A stretch of 6,486 nt of DNA. It comes from JBOHSA01 sp050732995. GTDB lineage: Bacteria > Gemmatimonadota > Gemmatimonadetes > Gemmatimonadales > GWC2-71-9. Both the position numbers and the translations under genes were made by a program. Below the pieces are notes generated by a model. The model was not told where the DNA came from, did not search any database, and was given only the letters and a program-made list of their open reading frames with translations. Within the stretch, counting starts at the first letter, position 1, and the number at the start of each line of letters is the position of its first letter. The stretch spans positions 1 through 6,486 of the forward strand of contig JBOHSA010000148.1 of the NCBI GenBank assembly GCA_050732995.1, written 5' to 3'. Shown in pieces: positions 1 to 5,994 of this stretch.

Positions 1-2
1 CC

Positions 3-80
3 ACCGAATGGCGGCGCGCGGTGGAAACGACCCGCTTCTGGGCGGCGACCGAACCGGGGAAGCGGCGCAGCCGGCGATGA
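3..80 (+). CDS. C-terminal end of an upstream gene (partial, product unknown)
   Basis: An open frame enters from the left edge and ends at the TGA of 78-80. It gives about 25 residues, beginning TEWRRAVETTRFW and ending in a basic tail GKRRSRR. About 21 of the 25 sense codons end in G or C, as expected for real coding sequence in this genome, although the neighbouring frame is also GC-rich. The stop lies inside the ATGA that starts the next gene, a classic 4-base overlap between translationally coupled genes. This junction is the main support for the call. The visible tail is too short to name a family. The alternative is that this frame is chance and the next gene starts further upstream. 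Confidence 0.5.
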   Translation, partial: TEWRRAVETTRFWAATEPGKRRSRR

Positions 81-544
81 GACCGCTCGTGGCCGTCGTG
101 GGCGGGAGTCAATGCACCGACGAGGAAGCCGCGTGGGCCGCGCAGGTGGGGCGCCTGCTCGCCGAGCAGGGCGCGACCGTGCTGTGCGGCGGCCTCGGTG
201 GCGTGATGGAAGCCGCGGCGCGGGGCGCCAAGACCGTCCCGGACGCCCTGACGGTCGGCATCCTGCCCGGGAGCGACCCCCGGGATGCGAACCCCTACAT
301 CGACCTGCCGCTCGCCACCGGCATGGGCGAGATGCGGAACGCGCTCATCGTCCGGGCGGCGCGGGCCGTGATCGCGATCGGGGGCGGATGGGGGACGCTG
401 TCGGAGATCGCGCTCGCCCAACGGATCGGGACGCCGGTCGTCGGCTTGCACGACGCGTTTCCCTCGAGCATCGATATCCCGCGGGTCGAGACGCCGGCCG
501 ACGCGGTGCGCTGGGCGCTGGCGCGGGCCCAGCCGTCCGCCTAG
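77..544 (+). CDS. TIGR00725-type SLOG/LOG-related Rossmann protein
   Basis: This 155-residue protein belongs to the SLOG superfamily, near the LOG 'lysine decarboxylase-like' proteins and closest in style to the TIGR00725 group. Visible motifs are the N-terminal strand and GGS at residues 9-11, CGGLGGVMEA at 37-46, R87-N88 after the GMGE turn, and GGGWGTLSE at 102-110. The last corresponds to the PGGxGTxxE nucleotide-binding loop of LOG enzymes. True LOG proteins release the free base from cytokinin nucleoside monophosphates. The TIGR00725 branch has no established reaction, and the proline of PGG is replaced here by a glycine context, so enzymatic activity should not be assumed. The ATG at 77 is preferred over the in-frame ATG at 8 because the family homology begins exactly there and it overlaps the upstream stop. 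It precedes the sugar operon by 58 bases and may be co-transcribed. It has no signal peptide, so it is cytoplasmic. Confidence 0.85.
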   Translation: MRPLVAVVGGSQCTDEEAAWAAQVGRLLAEQGATVLCGGLGGVMEAAARGAKTVPDALTVGILPGSDPRDANPYIDLPLATGMGEMRNALIVRAARAVIAIGGGWGTLSEIALAQRIGTPVVGLHDAFPSSIDIPRVETPADAVRWALARAQPSA

Positions 545-593
545 CCGCCCGCCCGCGGCCGCCGTAGTCTTGAGCCTGACTCAGACACGTGGC

Positions 594-597
594 GAGG
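594..597 (+). promoter_or_regulatory. Ribosome binding site for the DUF1080 gene
   Basis: GAGG, within GGCGAGG, lies 5 bases before the ATG at 603. It supports that start over the TTG at 570 in the same frame, which would add 11 polar residues ahead of the signal peptide. Confidence 0.6.
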
Positions 598-602
598 CAT
601 CG

Positions 603-1322
603 ATGGGACTCACGCACGCGTTCCCGGTGGCCTGCGCGGCCGCCGGGATGCTGCTGTCAGGAGGGGGGGCCGCGGCGTGTTCGGCTCAGGCACCCATGAA
701 TACACTTACCTCCGAAGAACGCGCGGCCGGCTGGCGGCTCCTGTTCGATGGCCGGACCACGGCCGGGTGGCGCGGATTCCGGATGGACTCGATGCCCGCC
801 GGCTGGCAGGTCGTGGACGGTGCCCTCACGCGCACGGGCGGGGGCGGCGACATCATCACCACTGAGCAATTCGCCGACTTCGAGCTGGCGCTCGAGTGGC
901 GCGTCGCCCCCGGCGGCAACAGTGGGATCATGTTCCGCGTCACTGAAGCGTCCGACGCCACCTACGAGAGCGGCCCCGAGATGCAGGTGCTCGACGACGC
1001 CGCCCACCGCGACGGGCAGTCGCGGCTCACTGCCGCGGGGGCCAACTACGGTCTCCACCCCGCGCCCGCGGGCGTGGTGAAACCGGCGGGGGAGTGGAAC
1101 CAGGTCCGCATCGTGGTGCGCGGCCCCCACGTGGAGCACTGGCTCAACGGTACCAAGGTCGTCGAGTACGAGCTCGGGAGCCCCGATTGGGAGGCGCAGG
1201 TCAAGGCGAGCAAGTTCGCCCAGTGGCCGGGCTACGGGCGCGCCCGGAGCGGCCACATCGCCCTCCAAGACCACGGCGACCGGGTCGCCTACCGCAATCT
1301 CAAGCTCCGCGTGCCGCCGTGA
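603..1322 (+). CDS. Exported DUF1080 / 3-keto-disaccharide hydrolase-type protein
   Basis: This is a 239-residue protein with one PF06439 (DUF1080) domain, a concanavalin-like beta sandwich. Landmarks in order are WRLLFDG at 44-50 and GW at 55-56, then EWR at 98-100. GGNSGI follows at 104-109, PEMQVLDD at 125-132, AGEWNQ at 162-167, HWLNG at 179-183 and the closing strand IALQDHGDRVAYRNLKLR at 219-236. This order is typical of the family. Characterised members cleave 3-keto glycosides or disaccharides after an oxidoreductase has oxidised the sugar at C3, and the oxidoreductase gene lies two genes downstream. Residues 1-30 form an Ala/Gly-rich leader with no clear basic n-region. It could be a type I signal peptide (cleavage near A29) or an atypical lipoprotein leader (AAAC ending at C26). 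I therefore infer an extracytoplasmic location. The stop overlaps the next start by 4 bases. Family assignment is sure; substrate is unknown. Confidence 0.9.
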   Translation: MGLTHAFPVACAAAGMLLSGGGAAACSAQAPMNTLTSEERAAGWRLLFDGRTTAGWRGFRMDSMPAGWQVVDGALTRTGGGGDIITTEQFADFELALEWRVAPGGNSGIMFRVTEASDATYESGPEMQVLDDAAHRDGQSRLTAAGANYGLHPAPAGVVKPAGEWNQVRIVVRGPHVEHWLNGTKVVEYELGSPDWEAQVKASKFAQWPGYGRARSGHIALQDHGDRVAYRNLKLRVPP

Positions 1323-2527
1323 GCGGGACCCGGCTGAAGCTGTCGGCAATGATGTTCCTCCAGTATTTCATCTGGGGGGCGTGGTTCGTGACGATGGGGA
1401 CGTACCTGAACCAAACGCTGCACTTCACCGGACAGCAGATCGGCTACGCGTACGGCGCCACGGCGATCGCGGCGCTGATCTCGCCCTTTTTCATGGGGGT
1501 CGTGGCCGACCGGTTCTTCGCGTCGGAGAAGCTCCTGGCGCTGCTCCATCTCGTCGGCGCGGCGCTCATGTGGGCGGCGTCGACCCGCACGGATTTCGGC
1601 ACCTTTTACCCCGTGCTCATCCTGTACGCGCTGTGCTACATGCCGACCCTATCGCTGACGAATTCGGTGGCCTTTCACCACGTGCAGGATCCGGCGCGGG
1701 ACTTCCCCCTGATTCGCGTGCTGGGCACCATCGGGTGGATCGTCGCGGGCATTCTGATCGGCAAGGTCCTGCACGCCGACGCGCAGGCGCTCCCGATGCG
1801 CGTGGCGGCCATCGCCTCCGCGGTGATGGGTCTGTTCGCGCTGGCGCTGCCGCACACGCCCCCCAAGGCAGCGGGCGCGCCGTTCTCGGTGCGGGACGCG
1901 CTAGGGCTGGACGCGCTACAGCTGCTCCGGGACCGCGCCTTCGCGGTGTTCGTGGTGGGCTCGTTCCTGCTGTGCATCCCACTGCAGTTCTACTATGCGT
2001 TCACCAACGCCTATTTGAACGAGCTCCGCGTTCCCGAGGCGGCGTTCATTCAGACCTACGGGCAGATGAGCGAGATCTTCTTCATGATCCTGCTGCCGGT
2101 CTTTCTCGCGCGCGGCGGGATCAAGGCGATCATGCTCGGCGGCATGCTGGCGTGGAGCCTGCGGTACGTGTTCTTCGCGTTCGGCGACCCCGCGAGTGGC
2201 GCCGGGATGGCGTTGATCTACCTCGGCATTCTGCTGCACGGCGTGTGCTACGATTTCTTCTTTGTGAGCGGGCAGATCTTCACGGACCAGCAGGCGGGGG
2301 AGAAGATCCGCGCCGCGGCGCAAGGGTTCCTGAACTTCGTGACGAACGGCGTGGGGTACTTCATCGGTGCAGTGTTCGTGGCGGGCCGGGTCGTGGACGC
2401 CTATGCGCTCCCCGGCGGCGGCCACGACTGGCGCGCGATTTGGCTGGTCCCCGCGACCGGGGCGTTCGTGATTCTGCTGCTCTTCGCCGTGTTGTTCCGG
2501 CCCAGGACCCACGCGGCGACGGTCTAA
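1319..2527 (+). CDS. NupG-family MFS permease (nucleoside:H+ symporter family)
   Basis: This 402-residue, roughly 12-helix inner-membrane protein is of the Nuc_H_symport family (PF03825), close to the 418 residues of E. coli NupG. Family stretches are MPTLSLTNS at 108-116, DFPLIRVLGTIGW at 128-140, LGLDALQLL at 196-203, QMSEIFF at 249-255, WSLRYVFFAFGDP at 279-291 and IRAAAQGF at 330-337. The GTG at 1319 is chosen because MSGTRLKLSAMMFLQ aligns with the NupG N-terminus and because GTGA overlaps the preceding TGA. ATG at 1349 would cut into the first helix. Compared with the E. coli nucleoside-contact residues, R133, T137, Q223, Q249 and E252 are kept. F143 becomes W140, N228 becomes Y226, Y318 becomes H307 and F322 becomes Y311. 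The substrate may therefore be a glycoside or other sugar compound rather than a nucleoside. Its place between two glycoside-pathway genes favours that inference. Confidence 0.9.
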   Translation: MSGTRLKLSAMMFLQYFIWGAWFVTMGTYLNQTLHFTGQQIGYAYGATAIAALISPFFMGVVADRFFASEKLLALLHLVGAALMWAASTRTDFGTFYPVLILYALCYMPTLSLTNSVAFHHVQDPARDFPLIRVLGTIGWIVAGILIGKVLHADAQALPMRVAAIASAVMGLFALALPHTPPKAAGAPFSVRDALGLDALQLLRDRAFAVFVVGSFLLCIPLQFYYAFTNAYLNELRVPEAAFIQTYGQMSEIFFMILLPVFLARGGIKAIMLGGMLAWSLRYVFFAFGDPASGAGMALIYLGILLHGVCYDFFFVSGQIFTDQQAGEKIRAAAQGFLNFVTNGVGYFIGAVFVAGRVVDAYALPGGGHDWRAIWLVPATGAFVILLLFAVLFRPRTHAATV

Positions 2528-2540
2528 GGTCGACTACGCA

Positions 2541-2545
2541 AGGGG
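2541..2545 (+). promoter_or_regulatory. Ribosome binding site for the Gfo/Idh/MocA gene
   Basis: AGGGG sits 8 bases before the ATG at 2554 in the 26-base gap after the permease stop. It fixes the start of the oxidoreductase, whose frame stays open far upstream inside the permease gene. Confidence 0.7.
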
Positions 2546-2553
2546 AAAACCGT

Positions 2554-3888
2554 ATGGCTCGGAAGCGCATCTCGCGACGGGCGTTCGTCGGCACCACCGC
2601 CGCGGCGTTCACCATCGTCCCGCGCCGCGTGCTGGGCCGCGGCTACCGGGCGCCGTCCGATACGCTCAACATCGCCTGCATCGGGGTGGGGGGCATGGGC
2701 GCGAACGACGTGGACGGCGTGAGCGGGGAGAACCTGTACGCGTTGGTGGACGTGGACTGGCGCCAGGCGGAGAGCACCTTCCGCAAGTACCCCCGGGCGA
2801 AGCGCTACCGCGACTACCGTGAGCTGCTCGACAAGGATGCCCGCAACCTCGACGCCGTCACGGTTTCCACTCCGGACCACACCCATGCGGTGATCACCAT
2901 GGCGGCCCTCAAGGCGGGCAAGCATGTCCGCACGCAGAAGCCGTTGTGCCGCACGCTCGGGGAGGTGCGCGCGGTGATGGACGAGGCGCGACGGCGGCCA
3001 AAGCAGGCGACGCAGATGGGCAACCAGGGCCACGCGCAGGAGGGGACCCGCCTCATCCGCGAGTGGGTGGAGGCGGGGCTCATCGGCACCGTGCGCGAGG
3101 TGCACTATTGGACCAACCGCCCGATCTGGCCGCAGGGCATCGAGCGGCCCTCCGAGCTGCACAACGTCCCGCCGACCCTGGACTGGGATCTCTGGCTCGG
3201 CCCCGTGGCGGCGCGCCCCTACCACCCCGCGTACGCTCCGTTCCGCTGGCGCGGCTGGTGGGACTTCGGCTGCGGCGCGCTGGGCGACATCGCCTGTCAC
3301 GCGATGGACGCCGCGTTCTGGACGCTGGGCCTGCGCTATCCGTTCCGTATCGACGTCGAGTCCACGCCCCCGTTCCCCGAGACGGCGCCGCGCGCTTCGC
3401 GGATCGCGTACCGCTTCCCCGCTCGGGGGAGCCGGCCCGAGGTGACGGTCGTGTGGCGCGACGGCAGCATCTACCCGCCGCGCCCCCCCGAGGTCGCGGC
3501 CGACGCGCAGTGGCCGGCCCCGAGCGAGGAAGGCGGCCAGCTGTGGATCGGCGACGGCGGGAAGCTGGTCGCGGGGATGTACGGCCAGAGCCCCCGGCTG
3601 CTCGACGCCACGAAGGACGCCCAGGTGAAAGCCACCCCGCTGCCCGTGAAGTACCCGCGGCTGGAGAGCGTCTACGCCGAGTGGATCGCGGCGTGCAAGG
3701 CGGGCGTCCAGACGGGCTCGGATTTCGCGGGCCACGCGGGACCGCTCACCGAGATGGTGCTGCTGGGCAATCTGGCCGTGCGGAGCGGGCGGACGCTCGA
3801 ACTCAATCCCGAGACGGGGCAGGCCACCAATGTGACGGTCCCCACGGAGTGGATCCTGCCGCCGTATCGGGCGGGCTGGAGTCTGTAG
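2554..3888 (+). CDS. Tat-exported Gfo/Idh/MocA family oxidoreductase
   Basis: This is a 444-residue NAD(P)-dependent sugar oxidoreductase. The leader has a twin-arginine motif, SRRAFVG at 7-13 with R8-R9, then a short hydrophobic stretch TTAAAFTIVP. There is no clear A-x-A site, so the leader may stay uncleaved. The Rossmann domain begins at LNIACIGVGGMG (38-49), and D66 or D68 sits at the end of the second strand, where the cofactor ribose usually binds. TPDHTH at 106-111 and QKP at 128-130 (EKP in most relatives) complete the N-domain, followed by QMGNQGH at 154-160. The C-terminal Gfo/Idh domain has G244-D245 and H249 in GDIACH, the family's Dx3H catalytic pair. Such enzymes oxidise or reduce a ring hydroxyl, and partners of DUF1080 proteins act at C3. 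The exported form implies a tightly bound, recycled cofactor, as in Zymomonas glucose-fructose oxidoreductase. Substrate is unknown. Confidence 0.93.
   Translation: MARKRISRRAFVGTTAAAFTIVPRRVLGRGYRAPSDTLNIACIGVGGMGANDVDGVSGENLYALVDVDWRQAESTFRKYPRAKRYRDYRELLDKDARNLDAVTVSTPDHTHAVITMAALKAGKHVRTQKPLCRTLGEVRAVMDEARRRPKQATQMGNQGHAQEGTRLIREWVEAGLIGTVREVHYWTNRPIWPQGIERPSELHNVPPTLDWDLWLGPVAARPYHPAYAPFRWRGWWDFGCGALGDIACHAMDAAFWTLGLRYPFRIDVESTPPFPETAPRASRIAYRFPARGSRPEVTVVWRDGSIYPPRPPEVAADAQWPAPSEEGGQLWIGDGGKLVAGMYGQSPRLLDATKDAQVKATPLPVKYPRLESVYAEWIAACKAGVQTGSDFAGHAGPLTEMVLLGNLAVRSGRTLELNPETGQATNVTVPTEWILPPYRAGWSL
3878..3881 (+). promoter_or_regulatory. Ribosome binding site for the sodium:solute symporter
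   Basis: GGAG inside the last codons of the oxidoreductase gene lies 8 bases before the GTG at 3890. It supports this GTG as the start. The first in-frame ATG would be residue 52, already inside a core helix. Confidence 0.65.
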
Positions 3889-3889
3889 C

Positions 3890-5662
3890 GTGCACCTCAC
3901 CACCACCGACTGGCTGATCGTCGGCGCTTCGATCGTCGTGTCGTTCCTGCCCGCCGTGCTGCTCGCCAAACGGGCCGGGTCGTCTACGGCGGAGTTCTTC
4001 ACGTCCGGGCGCGCCGCGCCGTGGTGGCTGATCGGCGTCTCGATGGTGGCCACGACCTTCAGCACGGACACGCCGAACCTGGTCACGAACCTCGTCCGCG
4101 AGAAGGGCGTGGCCAACAACTGGGCGTGGTGGTCGTTCCTGCTGACCGGGATGGCGACCGTCTTCTTCTACGCCCGGCTATGGCGCCGCTCGGGGGTGTT
4201 GACCGACCTCGAGTTCTACGAGCTGCGCTACGCCGGCAAGGCGGCGACGTTCCTGCGCGGGTTCCGCGCGCTGTATCTCGGGCTGTTCTTCAATTGCGTC
4301 ATCATGGCGTCGGTGAACCTCGCCGCCGCCAAGATCGCGAACGTCGTGCTGGGGTGGCCGATGGGACAGACGCTCGCGATCTGCGCGCTGCTCAACGTCG
4401 CCTTCGCCGCCACGTCGGGACTCTGGGGGGTGCTGGTCACCGACTTCATCCAGTTCGGCATCGCGATGACCGGCTCGTTCGCCGCGGCGTACTTCGCGCT
4501 GCAGCAACCAGAAGTGGGCGGCCTGGCCGGGTTGTTCCAGCGCATCGATCCGCAGGCCCTCCATCTGGTCCCCGACTTCGGAGACTGGTCGCTCACGCTG
4601 TCGGTGCTGGTCATCCCGCTGACCATCCAGTGGTGGTCGGTGTGGTATCCCGGCGCCGAGCCGGGAGGGGGCAGCTACATCGCGCAGCGGATGCTGGCGG
4701 CGAAGAGCGAGAAGGACGCGCTCGCCGGCACCCTGCTGTTCAACGCCGCCCACTACGCCCTGCGCCCCTGGCCCTGGATCATCGTGGCGCTGTGCTCGCT
4801 CCTCGTCTACCCGAACCTGTCCGACATCGCCCGGACGTTCCCGTACGTGGACCCGGCCCTGATCGGCCACGACATGGCGTACCCGGCGATGCTGCGCTTC
4901 CTGCCGGTCGGGTTCCTGGGGCTGATGGTGGCGGGACTGCTCGCGGCCTACGTCTCGACGCTCTCCACGCATCTCAACTGGGGCACGTCCTACGTCGTCC
5001 ACGACTTCTATCGGCGGTTTGTCAAGCCCGGGGCGACCGAAGCCCACTACGTGCGCGTGGGGCGGATCGTCACCGCACTGCTGATGCTCGTCGCCGCGGC
5101 GCTCACCTTCGTCCTCGACTCGGCGCGGCAGGCGTTCGATTTGATGCTGTCGGTCGGCGCGGGGACGGGATTGATCTACCTGTTGCGCTGGTTCTGGTGG
5201 CGCATCAACGCCTGGAGCGAGATCGCCGCCATGACGAGCTCGTTCGTGATCGCCGTGGGCTTCTTCATCGCCGCCAAGCTCGGGGCGACGATCCCCTCCC
5301 ATGTGGCTCTGGTCGTCACCGTGGTCGCGACGACCGCAGTATGGCTGGCGGTGACGTATCTGACCCGGGCGACGGATCGGGCCACGCTGGTCCGCTTTTA
5401 TCGGCGCGTGCGGCCGGCGGGTCCCGGCTGGCAGGCGGTCCAGGCCGAAGCAGGCGTCGGGCCTTCGCCCGACAGCCTGCCGCAAGCCATGCTGGGCTGG
5501 GTCCTGGGGGTCACTTTCGTCTACGCCGCGCTGTTTGGCACCGGGAGCTTCCTGTACGGTCGCACGCTGCCGGGGGCGGTGTGGCTCGTGCTGTTCGCGG
5601 CGAGCGGGGTCGGGCTCGCGCGCCTGTTGCGGCGCCTCTGGTCGAGGCCGGCGACGGGTTGA
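3890..5662 (+). CDS. Sodium:solute symporter (SSS/SLC5 family)
   Basis: This 590-residue polytopic inner-membrane protein has about fourteen hydrophobic helices and is of family PF00474, driving uptake with a Na+ gradient. The family entry motif is clear: SSTAEFFTSGR at 31-41, then WWLIGVSMVATTFS at 45-58. The helix following LMVAGLLAAYVSTLSTHLNW (345-364) carries A353, S356 and T357. These line up with the Na2 sodium-site residues A361, S364 and S365 of Vibrio vSGLT, so sodium coupling is probably intact. HDFYRRF at 371-377 is the usual tail of that helix. A loop and two further helices form a C-terminal extension (about 500-590). The GTG start follows the oxidoreductase stop after one base, which is strong evidence for one operon. 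The likely substrate is a sugar or the product of the DUF1080/oxidoreductase pair. The sequence alone does not decide it. No frameshift or truncation was seen. Confidence 0.93.
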   Translation: MHLTTTDWLIVGASIVVSFLPAVLLAKRAGSSTAEFFTSGRAAPWWLIGVSMVATTFSTDTPNLVTNLVREKGVANNWAWWSFLLTGMATVFFYARLWRRSGVLTDLEFYELRYAGKAATFLRGFRALYLGLFFNCVIMASVNLAAAKIANVVLGWPMGQTLAICALLNVAFAATSGLWGVLVTDFIQFGIAMTGSFAAAYFALQQPEVGGLAGLFQRIDPQALHLVPDFGDWSLTLSVLVIPLTIQWWSVWYPGAEPGGGSYIAQRMLAAKSEKDALAGTLLFNAAHYALRPWPWIIVALCSLLVYPNLSDIARTFPYVDPALIGHDMAYPAMLRFLPVGFLGLMVAGLLAAYVSTLSTHLNWGTSYVVHDFYRRFVKPGATEAHYVRVGRIVTALLMLVAAALTFVLDSARQAFDLMLSVGAGTGLIYLLRWFWWRINAWSEIAAMTSSFVIAVGFFIAAKLGATIPSHVALVVTVVATTAVWLAVTYLTRATDRATLVRFYRRVRPAGPGWQAVQAEAGVGPSPDSLPQAMLGWVLGVTFVYAALFGTGSFLYGRTLPGAVWLVLFAASGVGLARLLRRLWSRPATG

Positions 5663-5754
5663 CGGCCCCGACCGGCGTGGGGGTCCTCGCGCGGGGGCTG
5701 GGATATCGCCGCCGTCACCACGCACCTTCGGGGCGTGCGGGTCGAGCTGTAACC

Positions 5755-5780
5755 GACGGCCAGGAGGCCGCCTGGTCGTC
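5755..5780 (+). terminator. Strong hairpin after the symporter, possible terminator
   Basis: The arms GACGGCCAGG (5755-5764) and CCTGGTCGTC (5771-5780) pair over ten positions, one of them G-U, around a 6-base loop. It begins 92 bases after the symporter stop. There is no run of T after it on either strand, so it is not a textbook intrinsic terminator. It could act as a T-less terminator, a 3'-end stabiliser or a processing site. Confidence 0.35.
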
Positions 5781-5862
5781 CAGGAACGTCACGATCAGAA
5801 ACGCGACCGATGCTGCGGGTCGCCACGCCGTGTCCGAGCCGGCCCGCGCCGGCGGTGGCCGG

Positions 5863-5891
5863 TAGCGACGCTCCCCCGGTCGGGATATACT
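5863..5891 (+). promoter_or_regulatory. Candidate sigma-70-type promoter for the PD40 gene
   Basis: TATACT at 5886-5891 matches five of six bases of the -10 consensus and stands out as an AT island in very GC-rich sequence. With a 17-base spacer the -35 position reads TAGCGA (5863-5868), which matches only three of six. Transcription would start near 5898 and leave a leader of about 97 bases before the ATG at 5995. It suggests the last gene is transcribed apart from the sugar operon. Confidence 0.4.
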
Positions 5892-5983
5892 AAGCCGCGT
5901 CAGCGATCACGACCGCGGTCATTCTCGAAACGGTGCTGAGCACCACGCCCTCTTGCGCCCCATCCTGCTGCGAATCGGACCAC

Positions 5984-5987
5984 GGAG
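5984..5987 (+). promoter_or_regulatory. Ribosome binding site for the PD40 gene
   Basis: GGAG lies 7 bases before the ATG at 5995. It supports this start, which is also the one that gives a complete signal peptide. Confidence 0.65.
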
Positions 5988-5994
5988 TCACCGC

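Larger units (their letters stand above)
5663..5994 (+). other. 332-base intergenic spacer
   Basis: No convincing gene lies here. It contains the hairpin at 5755-5780, a shorter GC hairpin at 5838-5853, a promoter-like TATACT at 5886-5891 and a Shine-Dalgarno at 5984-5987. I saw no tRNA, riboswitch core or direct repeats. A minus-strand frame (5906 to 5718) is open but has no acceptable start. Confidence 0.7.

Noticed and set aside
8..76. In-frame upstream start (ATG at 8) for the SLOG-type protein
   Set aside because: The extra 23 residues are Gly/Pro-rich and outside the family domain, while the ATG at 77 begins exactly at the conserved strand and overlaps an upstream stop.
545..602. Possible promoter or terminator between the SLOG gene and the DUF1080 gene
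   Set aside because: TTGAGC at 570 has no acceptable -10 at the right distance, and the TGAG/CTCA repeat is only four pairs. I could not support either element.
1094..1318. Upstream extension of the permease frame inside the DUF1080 gene
   Set aside because: The extension is Arg-rich and unlike any permease N-terminus. The GTG at 1319 matches NupG length and gives a GTGA overlap.
657..1349. Minus-strand open frame opposite the DUF1080 gene
   Set aside because: It is a shadow of the recognised DUF1080 domain, and no independent motif or ribosome binding site was found.
1381..2553. Open frame continuing upstream of the oxidoreductase, which would give an 835-residue protein
   Set aside because: The upstream part is an Arg/Gly-rich out-of-frame reading of the permease gene. 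The Tat leader and the AGGGG site fix the real start at 2554.
2524..4119. Long minus-strand open frame (531 codons) opposite the oxidoreductase
   Set aside because: Its translation is Arg/His/Ala-rich with no recognisable domain. It is a mirror of GC-rich codon use in the true gene.
4178..5725. Minus-strand open frame (515 codons) opposite the symporter
   Set aside because: It has low-complexity Arg/Gln/Asp/Pro composition and no family motif. The opposite strand has a clear SSS protein.
5838..5853. GCCGGC inverted repeat with a 4-base loop
   Set aside because: The stem is six base pairs of a self-palindromic GC word, expected by chance at this GC content, with no T run.
4021..5865. Plus-strand open frame (614 codons) overlapping the symporter
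   Set aside because: It is an Arg-rich shadow of the symporter in another frame, with no membrane helices or motifs.
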